DNA of 64,000 bases from Lentibacillus halodurans (GTDB taxonomy: Bacteria; Bacillota; Bacilli; Bacillales; Amphibacillaceae). The DNA lies in contig NZ_FOJW01000002.1 of assembly GCF_900112045.1 (NCBI RefSeq), positions 131,962-195,961 on the forward strand. The letters run 5' to 3'. Positions 46,033-54,811 of the stretch are shown here, one piece after another (the stretch's first letter is position 1; each line of letters begins with the position of its first letter). The position numbers and the translations under genes were made by a program. A model generated the notes under the pieces. The model saw only the letters and a program-made list of their open reading frames with translations. It made no database searches and had not been told where the DNA came from.

Positions 46033-46743
46033 ATGGCAAAACCAGTAGGATTTGATCAAAAAATATTACTACATCAATTGGATTTTACATTGAATGAAGC
46101 TAGAAGGACAAAACGTAAAGAGATGTATGAAAAATTAGACGAGTTCCTAATCGATGATATTAGAGGTGTTAAATCAAGAAAGAATGCAGCTACTATGCTG
46201 ATGAAAATTTGGTACTTGGTAAACGATGATAATAAACATCTTCAAGAAAATGCATTTCACTTATACCCAGATTTACGTAATGATGAACGTTTGGTTCTCC
46301 ATTATGGCATGACGGTTTTGGCTTACCCCTTTGTAAAAGACTTGGTTCGGGAGATGGGAAAATTATTTAAATTGCAGGATGAAGTCACTGCTCAACAAAT
46401 TAGCCGCATTATGAAAAATTTATATGGTGATAGAAGAAGAGTAGAGGTTGCAACAAGTGCTGTACTCATGAGCCTGAAATCGTGGGGGGTCATTTCATCC
46501 GGGGACAAAAGACATATTTATATAACTGGTGAAAATTTGTCTATCCAAGCTACCGAAGTTAAAAAGTGGTTAGCAGAAGCTATTATTCGTTCTTCGGAGG
46601 GGTCATCGATAACATTAGAAGAATTAAATTCAAATTCAGTTTTCTTTCCGTTTGATTACACTATATCTTCATCAAATTTAGACGACGAATACTTTCGAAT
46701 TAACAGGCAAGGATTGGATATGATTATGGTTGGAGTTGTATAG
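46033..46743 (+). CDS. Unrecognised last gene of the BREX-like operon
   Basis: 236 residues from the second of two near ATG codons, GAGGG being 6 bases upstream. Largely helical (RRTKRKEMYEKLDEFLIDDI; HYGMTVLAYPFVKDLVREMG), then a winged-helix-like segment (DEVTAQQISRIMKNLYGDRR and EVATSAVLMSLKSWGVIS). The middle loosely recalls the helical layout of BrxA (DUF1819) but no diagnostic motif is seen, so I do not name it. It takes the place where a helicase or BrxA would be expected. Confidence 0.7.
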   Translation: MAKPVGFDQKILLHQLDFTLNEARRTKRKEMYEKLDEFLIDDIRGVKSRKNAATMLMKIWYLVNDDNKHLQENAFHLYPDLRNDERLVLHYGMTVLAYPFVKDLVREMGKLFKLQDEVTAQQISRIMKNLYGDRRRVEVATSAVLMSLKSWGVISSGDKRHIYITGENLSIQATEVKKWLAEAIIRSSEGSSITLEELNSNSVFFPFDYTISSSNLDDEYFRINRQGLDMIMVGVV

Positions 46744-47205
46744 CCCTTATTCCTTTGAATGAGGGTAAATTATCATTTATTAAAAGGATTAAAAACCACT
46801 ATAGACTTCAATCAATCAAAAGAAATTTGGAGTAAAACGAAGCAATTATAAGGTAGTTCCTAATGGGAGAGTAGAGAAGACTAACCTTATGATTTAATGT
46901 AATCCAGGGGATTGATCTTTTGCATTACCTTCTCTTTTCGAAGCAGACGAACCGTCCCCATGCTTACAAAAGTGGCATTTTATAGTAGTTATTATGTAGA
47001 TATACCCTTATTTAAAAAGGTGAAATGAAAAGAAATACCTCTCAATTACTACATAATGGTAGTTGTCGGGTGACTAAACAGCAAAAGGCTAGGAGTACTC
47101 TTTATAACCAATCACCATTCCTTGCCTTTTACCATAGTATGAAAATACAATATGTATTATAATATACAGTTTACAAAACTATATAAGAAAGGAGGAGTAA
47201 AGAAA
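46744..47205. other. Spacer between BREX-like operon and protease pair
   Basis: About 460 bases without a supportable gene. A weak hairpin (CCCTTATTC with GAATGAGGG) follows the last BREX gene, and an interrupted inverted repeat (TTATTATGTAG near 46990, CTACATAATGG near 47048) lies in the middle. The promoter of the next pair is presumably here. Confidence 0.4.
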
Positions 47206-48207
47206 ATGGCTCGTGCAGACCTTTTATTAAAACTTGTAAAATCAGGTTCTAAAGGAGATTTAAATCTTTTTAATAAAACTGTAGAAGCGATTATTGCAGA
47301 GGAAAGAAGTAAGAACCATGGTATACTTGCGGATAATCTATTGGAAGCATTAAGACAAAATAAAAAAAACAGTTACACTAATGGATCAAATAATATCAAT
47401 TCATTATCATTAAATAAAAGTAGTTTATATTTTGAATCGGTTCCTGAAATTAACTTACATGACCTTATATTAGAACCAAAATTATTGGAATCATTCAATG
47501 GTTTAATTGAGGAACATTTTCGAAGTGATATGTTAAGATCGTACAATTTAGAGCCTAGGAATAGAGTCTTACTAGCTGGCCCTCCGGGTAACGGGAAAAC
47601 ATCAATCGCAGAGGCATTAGCAAAAGAGTTAATGCTACCTTTTATTTCAGTACGTTACGAAGGTGTTATTGATAGTTATCTTGGGGAGACATCAAACAAA
47701 TTAAATGATTTATTTGAGTATGTAAGATCCAGAAGGTGTATACTGTTCTTTGATGAGTTCGATACCATAGGGAAAGAAAGAGGAGATTCCCAAGAAACCG
47801 GTGAGATAAAAAGGGTTGTCAGTTCACTGTTACTTCAAATTGATCGATTACCGAGTCATGTTATTGTTGTAACTGCAACGAATCATCCTGAACTATTGGA
47901 CAGAGCAGTATGGAGAAGATTCCAAATTAAGTTAGAACTTGACCAACCAACAAAAAAACAAATTAGTGAATGGTTGGATAAATTTGAATTCGATAATAAT
48001 ATTTCACTGGAGTACTCTAAAAGAACACTGGTAGATAATCTTTCGGGATTAAGTTTTTCGAACCTCAATGACTTTGGATTAGACATTAGAAGAAAATATG
48101 TTTTATCTTTACCAGACGCTGATATGCGTAAAATTGTTAAGGAAACATTAAGGGATTTAAGAAGTCAGTATTTATACTCAGATTTAAGGAGTGATAACAG
48201 TGAATGA
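47206..48207 (+). CDS. ietA: IetA-like AAA ATPase
   Basis: 333 residues from the ATG preceded by AAAGGAGG. One AAA domain in the C-terminal two thirds: LLAGPPGNGKTSIAEALAKE (Walker A, about residue 125), SRRCILFFDEFDTIGKERGD (Walker B), VIVVTATNHPELLDRAVWRR (sensor 1 and arginine finger), and a Leu-rich lid. The N-terminal 90 residues are helical. Paired with a subtilisin-like protease, it matches the IetAS plasmid-stabilisation / anti-phage pair. Its stop overlaps the protease start by 8 bases, so the two are coupled. Confidence 0.8.
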   Translation: MARADLLLKLVKSGSKGDLNLFNKTVEAIIAEERSKNHGILADNLLEALRQNKKNSYTNGSNNINSLSLNKSSLYFESVPEINLHDLILEPKLLESFNGLIEEHFRSDMLRSYNLEPRNRVLLAGPPGNGKTSIAEALAKELMLPFISVRYEGVIDSYLGETSNKLNDLFEYVRSRRCILFFDEFDTIGKERGDSQETGEIKRVVSSLLLQIDRLPSHVIVVTATNHPELLDRAVWRRFQIKLELDQPTKKQISEWLDKFEFDNNISLEYSKRTLVDNLSGLSFSNLNDFGLDIRRKYVLSLPDADMRKIVKETLRDLRSQYLYSDLRSDNSE

Positions 48208-50776
48208 TCGACCTATACTGATTCTTCCAAAACCGACTTCAGTTGACAGATCAACTAGAAAATCTATGATAGGAAAGATTAATTATCCTAAACATGATGA
48301 ACAAGTAAAAAGAATTTTACCGAAGTTTAAACGTCTTGAAAATGCAATAGACAACAGGAAAGGCACAATTAGTGAAAGCGTTGTAGGGATAGATCCTGAA
48401 TATGCTTTAGTTTTTGAAACAGTTGGTACTATTGAAAACTTTGTAAATGCTGTTAAAAAAGTTGAAGGTTTAGAGTGGCTAACTGAAATTGAAGAATACA
48501 TAGATTCTGATGATAACTTTTATGCTGTTAAAGATGGTGAGAAAGTTGATGATAAAAAACTTAATGGTCGTTTATTTTTAATGATGTCAGATCAACAAGC
48601 AATGAGAGAACTACAATCTTTATGGAATAAGTATCAGAATAATGAAAACTTTGAACACGGGTACGGTAGATGGAAATTGTTATTCTCCCAATTAAAGGAT
48701 TTAAGGTTATGGGATGTACAGGATCGCTTTTATAATACAGGATTGTTAGAAGTTCTGGAGGAGAAAATTAGTATTGGACAAGAAATTATTAAATTTGAGA
48801 TTGAATTGTGGTTCAGGAATGAAAAAGGTAAAAGATATGAAGCATCTAATTCGGTAAAGAAGCTGGTAACTGCTGCACAAGGTAAAGTAATTAATGAAAG
48901 TATAATAGAAGATATATCATACCATGCTTTATTAGTAGAAACACCAATCACTTTGTTTGATGATTTAAAAGATGAATCTAGCATTATGTTAATTAAATCT
49001 GAGTCAATAATGTATTTTCGTCCTGTTGGACAATCAATGGTCGATTTTCCTGAAGATGACAATGAAGTTGAGGAATCTCTAATAGAATATCAAAATAGTG
49101 CAGAAAAAGTTTCCTCAGAGCCTGTTATTGCATTACTTGATGGCTTTCCCTTACAAAATCATGAATTATTAAAAGACAGGTTAATTATTGACGACCCAGA
49201 TAATTATGAAACAGCATATCAGGCAAAAGAAAGAATACATGGAACAACTATGGCCTCACTTATAATACACGGGGAATTAGATAGGAATGATGATACGCTA
49301 TTACGTCCAATATATGTAAGACCTATTATGAAGCCTAATCCCATGGATTTTAACGGGAATTCTGAACATATACCCGAAGATATCTTACCTGTCGACTTAA
49401 TACATAGAGCAGTAAAAAGAATATTTGAAGGAGAAGGTGAAGAAAGTGCTGTTGCACCTAATATAAAAATAATAAACTTATCAATAGGTGATCAATCAAG
49501 ACCTTTTGATCTTCAAATGAGCCCAATGGCAAAATTATTAGACTTTCTGTCAATAAAATATAATGTGTTATTCATTGTTAGTGCTGGAAATTATCCAGGG
49601 TCAATAAAATTAGATGTAGAAAGAGATCATTTTCAAAATGTAAAAGATGAACCTTTTATAGAACACCAAGTAATTAAGTACATTGCTAATAACATAATGG
49701 ATCGGAGAATTTTATCTCCTTCAGAATCCATTAACTCTCTTTGTATTGGAGGGAGTCATACTGATGCTTCGACTGTTGCGGTAATGGGTAGAAGAGTAGA
49801 TTTAATTAAGCAACCTCAGTTAATGAGCCCTTTCAGTAGGGTTGGACTAGGATACCGAAATTCAATTAAACCAGATTTATTATTTTCTGGAGGAAGACAA
49901 TTATACTTAGAAAATATAATGGGTGATAATGGACAGGCTTTGTTAGATGTTGCAAAAGCAACTGTTTCACCGGGACATAGAGTTGCAATTCCAGGTTCTC
50001 AAGGAAAGTTAACAGAGGTAGCTTATACTAGGGGAACAAGTAATGCCGCTGCCCTTGCAACAAGAATGTCAGCAAAAATTTTTGAAATGTTAGTAGATTT
50101 ATTAAATGGGTTTGAAAGTGGAGAAGAAATTATTAAGGACTATGGAGTTCTAATGATTAAAGCCCTTCTGGTTCATGGTGCTAGTTGGAATCAGGCGTTT
50201 TCTTTTTATAAAGAAGTTCTTGGCAGACCGGGAGACAGTACATTTAAAGACAAGCAAGTACCTAGGTTTTTAGGATATGGGTTCGTAGATGAAAATAAAA
50301 TTTTTAATGGTTCAGATCAAAAAGTAACTCTGATAGGTTATAGTAAAATCAGAAAGGAAGAAGGTCAAGTATTCGAGGTACCTTTGCCACCTTCCTTAAG
50401 TAGTAAAAAGATAAAAAGAAGGTTAACAGTCACGTTAACATGGTTTACACCACAAAATTTTAACAATCAAAAATACAGAAAGGCTCAACTTTGGTTTGCT
50501 ACCAATGGTGTATTAGAAGTAAACAGGAAGGAGGTACATGGTAGAGCTGTTCAAAGGGGTACCGTTCAACATGAGATATTCGAAGGTGATTCAGCAGCAG
50601 CGTTTATAGATGATGATACTCTAAATATTAAGGTTAATTGCCGTGAAGATGCAGGTGGATTAAAGAAACAAGAAATTCCATATACTATTGCAATTACCCT
50701 AGAAGTCGCCGATGGACTAGGTATTCCAATATATAATGAAGTAAGGGATCGCTTGAGGACTCGTGTTAAGGCTTAA
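48200..50776 (+). CDS. ietS: IetS-like subtilisin-family (S8) serine protease
   Basis: 858 residues, no signal peptide, so intracellular. After an N-terminal region of about 300 residues the S8 triad can be read: VIALLDGFPLQNHELL (Asp, about residue 314), RIHGTTMASLIIHG (His, about 353) and YTRGTSNAAALATRMSAK (Ser, about 616), with an oxyanion-side IVSAGNYPG between. The C-terminal 200 residues are strand-rich. It starts at GTG with AAGGAG inside the upstream gene. The pair is known from a Ti-plasmid stability locus and has been reported as an anti-phage system. Confidence 0.85.
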   Translation: MNDRPILILPKPTSVDRSTRKSMIGKINYPKHDEQVKRILPKFKRLENAIDNRKGTISESVVGIDPEYALVFETVGTIENFVNAVKKVEGLEWLTEIEEYIDSDDNFYAVKDGEKVDDKKLNGRLFLMMSDQQAMRELQSLWNKYQNNENFEHGYGRWKLLFSQLKDLRLWDVQDRFYNTGLLEVLEEKISIGQEIIKFEIELWFRNEKGKRYEASNSVKKLVTAAQGKVINESIIEDISYHALLVETPITLFDDLKDESSIMLIKSESIMYFRPVGQSMVDFPEDDNEVEESLIEYQNSAEKVSSEPVIALLDGFPLQNHELLKDRLIIDDPDNYETAYQAKERIHGTTMASLIIHGELDRNDDTLLRPIYVRPIMKPNPMDFNGNSEHIPEDILPVDLIHRAVKRIFEGEGEESAVAPNIKIINLSIGDQSRPFDLQMSPMAKLLDFLSIKYNVLFIVSAGNYPGSIKLDVERDHFQNVKDEPFIEHQVIKYIANNIMDRRILSPSESINSLCIGGSHTDASTVAVMGRRVDLIKQPQLMSPFSRVGLGYRNSIKPDLLFSGGRQLYLENIMGDNGQALLDVAKATVSPGHRVAIPGSQGKLTEVAYTRGTSNAAALATRMSAKIFEMLVDLLNGFESGEEIIKDYGVLMIKALLVHGASWNQAFSFYKEVLGRPGDSTFKDKQVPRFLGYGFVDENKIFNGSDQKVTLIGYSKIRKEEGQVFEVPLPPSLSSKKIKRRLTVTLTWFTPQNFNNQKYRKAQLWFATNGVLEVNRKEVHGRAVQRGTVQHEIFEGDSAAAFIDDDTLNIKVNCREDAGGLKKQEIPYTIAITLEVADGLGIPIYNEVRDRLRTRVKA

Positions 50777-51267
50777 GGCGGGGGAAATGTACTGTTTGCT
50801 ATTAGGTGTAAGTCCTTTAATGCCTAACCAGTAAGATTTCAGGATTTTTGCTTACTTACTAAATCAAATGTGGTAGTCTAACAAAGAAAATGATTGTATT
50901 AGGCATCAGCAGAGCGTTGTATATGTATTACGGGAATAAGGTCTGATGAACTTTAATGATTTAGACTAAGACTACTGGTCAATGTAAACTTCTGTTAGAA
51001 GGCGAAAAAATGTCATTTTATACCTTTGTTTATTAATTTGTTAAGGAGAAATTACTGAATTCCTCACCATTTCTTTTTATTTTATCCTACAAATCGGTAC
51101 GGTGAAGAAGACTTAAGTAGGATAAAAATGGTCACATAATTGGTCACACATTCCAAATAATCACTAATAATTCCGGGAAACTAACGAAGCAATAAAATGT
51201 CCATACCCCTTGATATGAGTAGGGTTACGGACATATAAGCATATACAAGGAAATTTGCCAAAGAGAA
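50777..51267. other. Right end of the island
   Basis: Non-coding, about 490 bases. It contains a TGGTCAC pair at 51129 and 51141 that mirrors the one inside attL, and inverted phrases around TAATGCCTAA (50818) and ATTAGGCATC (50898). Confidence 0.5.
51129..51147 (+). repeat. Paired TGGTCAC repeats inside attR
   Basis: Two copies 12 bases apart, against 11 at the attL side. Candidate integrase arm sites. Confidence 0.5.
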
Positions 51268-51310
51268 TTGACAGGCATGAGGTCGGTGGTTCGAGCCCAC
51301 TCGGAATCAT
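51268..51310 (+). repeat. attR: displaced 3' end of tRNA-Val
   Basis: A 43-base near-copy of attL with two substitutions, one in each side of the T-stem. The altered pair changes T-A to G-C, so both versions fold. Without the 5' half it cannot make a tRNA. It is the scar of the original host tRNA 3' end. Confidence 0.88.
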
Positions 51311-51675
51311 CCTATCAGGTATTGATATGACATCATTTCAACAGAAGTGGTGTTATATTTTTTTGTTATGAACGGAATTCAGAAAAAGTTGATGTCAAAA
51401 AATTCTCTCACCAACATAAACGGATTGAACTGTATATACGAATAACAAAAAAGGTGTTAAAATTTCTTTTGATATCAACCAGATTAATAAAAATATTAAT
51501 CAGAATGAAAAAAATATTAACTGAACCGAGCCAAGGGTTGCAGCAAAAGATAAAGTGTTTCGCTTGTGTTAAATTGTGTTATAATAGAATATCCGAGCTG
51601 AAAAAAGTTAGGATATAAGCTGTTAGCGAATGAGTATAATGGATAGCAGTAGCAATTTGAACGAAAAGGTGAAAT
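51311..51675. promoter_or_regulatory. mvaS upstream region with extended -10 promoter
   Basis: About 365 bases of chromosome between the attR scar and mvaS. TGTTATAAT at 51577 is an extended -10 (TGnTATAAT); a -35 is not clear. No riboswitch was recognised. Confidence 0.5.
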
Positions 51676-52851
51676 ATGTTGAAAATCGGAATTGATAAAC
51701 TAGGTTTTTACGCACCACATTTGTATTTAGATATGACTAAGCTTGCCGCCAGCAGGAATGTTGACCCTGATAAATATACAATCGGCATCGGGCAGGATAA
51801 GATGGCGGTTGCCCCAATCACACAGGATGCAGTAACGTTAGCGGCAAATGCGGCATTGGAAATTCTCGATGACCGTGATAAGGAAGCGATCGATTTTGTT
51901 ATTTTCGGGACGGAAACCGGTGTTGACAGTTCCAAGTCAGCAGGTGTTTATGTTCATGAGCTGTTGGGACTGAATCCGTATGCCCGGGCGATTGAAGTGA
52001 AACAAGCCTGCTATGGGGCGACTGCCGGCATTCAAATGGCGAAAGGTCACATTGCCATGAATCCGGACAGCAAGGTACTGGTATTAGGATCCGATATTGC
52101 ACGGTATGGACTGAACACATCAGGTGAAGCAACACAGGGAGCGGGAGCAGTTGCATTGCTGATTAGTGCAGATCCCAGTATTATGACGCTGGAAGATCAG
52201 AGTGTTTATTTCACGTCTGATATTATGGATTTCTGGCGACCTGTCTACTCAGATAAAGCTTTTGCGGACGGCAAATTATCCAATGAACAATATATGGCCT
52301 TCTTTTCCAAAGTATGGGAACAGTACAAAGCCAAAACAGGTATGGAACTGAGCGATTTTGCGGCGATATGCTACCATCTGCCTTACACGAAGATGGGCTA
52401 CAAAGCACTGAAAACTATTTTGGGTGAAGGATCAGAGGATGTCCAGGAACGGCTGTCAGCCAACTATAAAATGAGTACAACCTATAACCGGAATGTCGGT
52501 AATATTTACACCGGATCATTGTACTTGAGTCTGCTTTCACTAATGGAACAAGCAGAAGATTTGGCAGCCGGTTCAAGAATCGGCATGTTCAGTTACGGTT
52601 CAGGGGCAGTAGGGGAGTTTTTCACCGGTATTTTGCAGCCGAATTATCAGCAGCATTTACATGTTGATCAGCATGCTCGGCTGTTTGCATCCAGAATAGA
52701 GGTAACGGTTCCGGAGTATGAAGCGATTTTTGAGGAAACATTGCCAACGGACGGAACGACAATCGAGCTGGATATTGATCATGATCCTGCCAACATTTGT
52801 TTGGCTGGCGTAACAGATGATAAGCGTCAATATGTGAATAAACTAAATTGA
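51676..52851 (+). CDS. mvaS: Hydroxymethylglutaryl-CoA synthase
   Basis: 391 residues, close to Staphylococcus MvaS in length and motifs: IDKLGFYAPHLYLD at the start, GTETGVDSSKSAG with the catalytic Glu (about 79), IEVKQACYGATAGIQ with the nucleophilic Cys (about 112), GEATQGAGAVALLI, and CYHLPYTKMG with the catalytic His (about 235). The enzyme condenses acetyl-CoA with acetoacetyl-CoA, the first committed step of the mevalonate route. AAAGGTGA precedes the ATG. It is monocistronic here; no other mevalonate gene lies in the window. Confidence 0.93.
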   Translation: MLKIGIDKLGFYAPHLYLDMTKLAASRNVDPDKYTIGIGQDKMAVAPITQDAVTLAANAALEILDDRDKEAIDFVIFGTETGVDSSKSAGVYVHELLGLNPYARAIEVKQACYGATAGIQMAKGHIAMNPDSKVLVLGSDIARYGLNTSGEATQGAGAVALLISADPSIMTLEDQSVYFTSDIMDFWRPVYSDKAFADGKLSNEQYMAFFSKVWEQYKAKTGMELSDFAAICYHLPYTKMGYKALKTILGEGSEDVQERLSANYKMSTTYNRNVGNIYTGSLYLSLLSLMEQAEDLAAGSRIGMFSYGSGAVGEFFTGILQPNYQQHLHVDQHARLFASRIEVTVPEYEAIFEETLPTDGTTIELDIDHDPANICLAGVTDDKRQYVNKLN

Positions 52852-53011
52852 ATATATCTATTAGAAATGTTCAAGCCGTCAGCATGCATGATGAAAAGGT
52901 GACGGCTTTAGTAACTGATTGTGTAATGACTTCTGGGAAAAATTACAATTGAAAAAGAGGCTTAAAATGTGATAATATAAGAAACTTATCTTAAAATAAG
53001 GAGGTTTGAAA

Positions 53012-53194
53012 ATGGCTACAAAAGCAAAGACGACCACGTATAAAAATCAGAAATTTGCAGTGCGCGAATATACACGCTGTGAGCATTGTGGCAGACCACA
53101 TTCAGTATATCGAAAATTTAAGCTTTGCCGGATTTGTTTAAGAGAGTTTGCTTACAAAGGTCAAATTCCCGGCCTGAAAAAAGCAAGCTGGTAA
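53012..53194 (+). CDS. rpsN: Ribosomal protein S14, zinc-binding type, stand-alone
   Basis: 60 residues. The C-terminal two thirds are unmistakable: [20 protein letters not shown], then [17 protein letters not shown] ending KKASW, with two CxxC pairs for zinc. The N-terminus ([14 protein letters not shown]) differs from the usual type. AAGGAGG lies 7 bases before the ATG. It stands alone outside a ribosomal operon, with its own terminator, so it may be a second S14 copy. Confidence 0.93.
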   Translation: MATKAKTTTYKNQKFAVREYTRCEHCGRPHSVYRKFKLCRICLREFAYKGQIPGLKKASW

Positions 53195-53254
53195 CATTAA
53201 ATATTGACAAGGAAGTTGCTGCATGAAGTACAAAAGAAGTATTTTTGAATAAGA

Positions 53255-53290
53255 AGTCGTAAATCTGAGATAAAGGTTTACGGCTTTTTT
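53255..53290 (+). terminator. Terminator after rpsN
   Basis: AGTCGTAAA pairs with TTTACGGCT (one G-T pair) and a T6 run follows. Confidence 0.8.
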
Positions 53291-53363
53291 GATCGGGTAT
53301 TATAAGAATAAATTGCTCCTTTATTTTATCCGCTTTTGGACACGCTATGAATGGGTGATAACG

Positions 53364-53639
53364 ATGAAGGCAACTGAATTGGAAACGAAGCGCTTTGATA
53401 AGGCGTTGGACGAAATACTTGATTTGTTTAACAATCTTGAGGAAGATAAACCTGTAATTCAATTTGATGCCGACGTCCTCGAGAATATTGAGCGTGCTAA
53501 AATCAAATACGGCAGTGACATGGTCGATGAAAAAATCAATACAGTTGTACACGAAATGCTTTCCTGGCTCGACCTGGAGGATGTTAAAATAGATGAAGAA
53601 GAAGACGGAAAAGTAGAGGAAGATGATGGTGAAGAATGA
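53364..53639 (+). CDS. Small acidic hypothetical protein
   Basis: 91 residues: MKATELETKRFDKALDEILD, a helical centre, and a very acidic tail (DLEDVKIDEEEDGKVEEDDG). A weak GGGTGAT lies before the ATG; a longer in-frame reading has no site. No family recognised. Acidic composition fits a salt-adapted cytosol but shows nothing about function. Confidence 0.55.
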   Translation: MKATELETKRFDKALDEILDLFNNLEEDKPVIQFDADVLENIERAKIKYGSDMVDEKINTVVHEMLSWLDLEDVKIDEEEDGKVEEDDGEE

Positions 53640-53722
53640 TGTTGGAAATGGTTGATTGGCAGATGATGATATGTCAATATATACCAAGTTCAATCAAAAC
53701 GATGTAATTAGGGGGAATTTTA

Positions 53723-54712
53723 ATGAAAGGTGTAACTGTATTACAGTCAGGCGGTTCAAACCAGATGGAACTGGCTGATTTGTCAGTGCCGGAATCTGGC
53801 CAGGATGATTTGCTTATCAAGGTTCATTCTGCAGCTGTGAACAGGACAGATATCATGACGCGGGAAGGTAAAGCAGGATATGCCGTTAACCCGATCCTGG
53901 GTGTTGAAGTGGCTGGAACGGTCGTTGAAGCAGCCGGCAGTGGGTCTTTCTCTGCTGGTGATAGGGTTATGGGGCTTGTGAACGGTGGTGGATATGCCGA
54001 ATATGCAGTTATGCCGGCTAATCGCGCCATGAAAATTCCGGATTCTATATCATCTGCGGAAGCGGCTGCTATACCGGAAGTATTTCTGACAGCCTATCAA
54101 ACATTATTTTGGATCGGTAAATTGCAGAAACAGGAAGCGGTCCTGATCCATGCAGGTGCAAGCGGCGTAGGGACAGCCGCCATTCAGCTCGCCAAACAGC
54201 TGTCTGATGCCAAGGTGATTGTCACTGCCGGCTCCAGAAGGAAACTAGATTTTTGTCGTGAACTCGGTGCCGATATCCTGATCAATTACAAAGAGCAATC
54301 ATTTGATGAAGAAGTTTTAAAGGCAACTGATGGCAGAGGCACCGATCTGATCCTTGACTTTATTGGAGCCGATTACTGGGATAAAAATCTTGCCAGTATT
54401 AAACATGAAGGGCGCTGGGTTCTGATTGGTGTTCTCGGCGGAAGTGAACTGTCGAAGGTAAACTTAATGCCGATTATGTCCAAGTACATTCAGCTGACAG
54501 GAACATTACTGACCCCAAGAAGTGATTCATACAAAGCTGAACTGAGCAAAGATTTTGCAGAGGTCGTGACACCTTATCTGGAACAGGGAAAAATCCGGCC
54601 GGTGGTTGACAGTACCTTTCCGGTTGAAAAGGTGCACGAAGCCCATCAGCATATGGAAGACAATCAAAATATCGGGAAAATTATTCTAAATATCGCATCC
54701 GCTGAAGCATAA
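53723..54712 (+). CDS. NADPH:quinone oxidoreductase-like MDR enzyme
   Basis: 329 residues of the zinc-free medium-chain dehydrogenase family. GroES-like N-terminal domain with NRTDIMTREGKAGY and GVEVAGTVVEAAGS; Rossmann domain with LIHAGASGVGTAAIQLAKQL (AxxGVG NADPH motif, about residue 145). The C-terminal stretch FPVEKVHEAHQHMEDNQNIG and GKIILNI closes the family pattern. Probably reduces quinones or enones; close to the PIG3-like branch. GGGGG precedes the ATG. Confidence 0.88.
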   Translation: MKGVTVLQSGGSNQMELADLSVPESGQDDLLIKVHSAAVNRTDIMTREGKAGYAVNPILGVEVAGTVVEAAGSGSFSAGDRVMGLVNGGGYAEYAVMPANRAMKIPDSISSAEAAAIPEVFLTAYQTLFWIGKLQKQEAVLIHAGASGVGTAAIQLAKQLSDAKVIVTAGSRRKLDFCRELGADILINYKEQSFDEEVLKATDGRGTDLILDFIGADYWDKNLASIKHEGRWVLIGVLGGSELSKVNLMPIMSKYIQLTGTLLTPRSDSYKAELSKDFAEVVTPYLEQGKIRPVVDSTFPVEKVHEAHQHMEDNQNIGKIILNIASAEA

Positions 54713-54734
54713 AAAAGAGGAATTTCCCTTTAGG

Positions 54735-54770
54735 ACCGTAAGCCTTATATGTCAGGTTTACGGTTTTTTA
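54735..54770 (+). terminator. Rho-independent terminator
   Basis: ACCGTAA (with inner CC) pairs with TTACGGT and a T6 run follows. Confidence 0.85.
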
Positions 54771-54811
54771 GGAAGTGATACGAATAATAGTTCTCGTCGG
54801 AGGATGGCGTC

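Larger units (their letters stand above)
27439..51310. mobile_element. Integrated genomic island carrying anti-phage systems
   Basis: About 23.9 kb bounded by the tRNA 3' end and its partial copy. It carries a tyrosine integrase, an excisionase-like protein and a repressor, plus replication/recombination-type genes. The cargo is an unrecognised two-gene module, a BREX-like operon and an IetAS-like pair. The DNA is visibly A/T-richer than its flanks. I see no capsid, packaging, relaxase or conjugation gene, so it is either a satellite-type element or a decayed or hitch-hiking integrative element. Confidence 0.9.

Noticed and set aside
53118-53693. 191-codon open frame on the minus strand
   Set aside because: It is antisense to rpsN and the acidic 91-codon gene, rich in Phe/Ser as antisense of acidic codons; a shadow.
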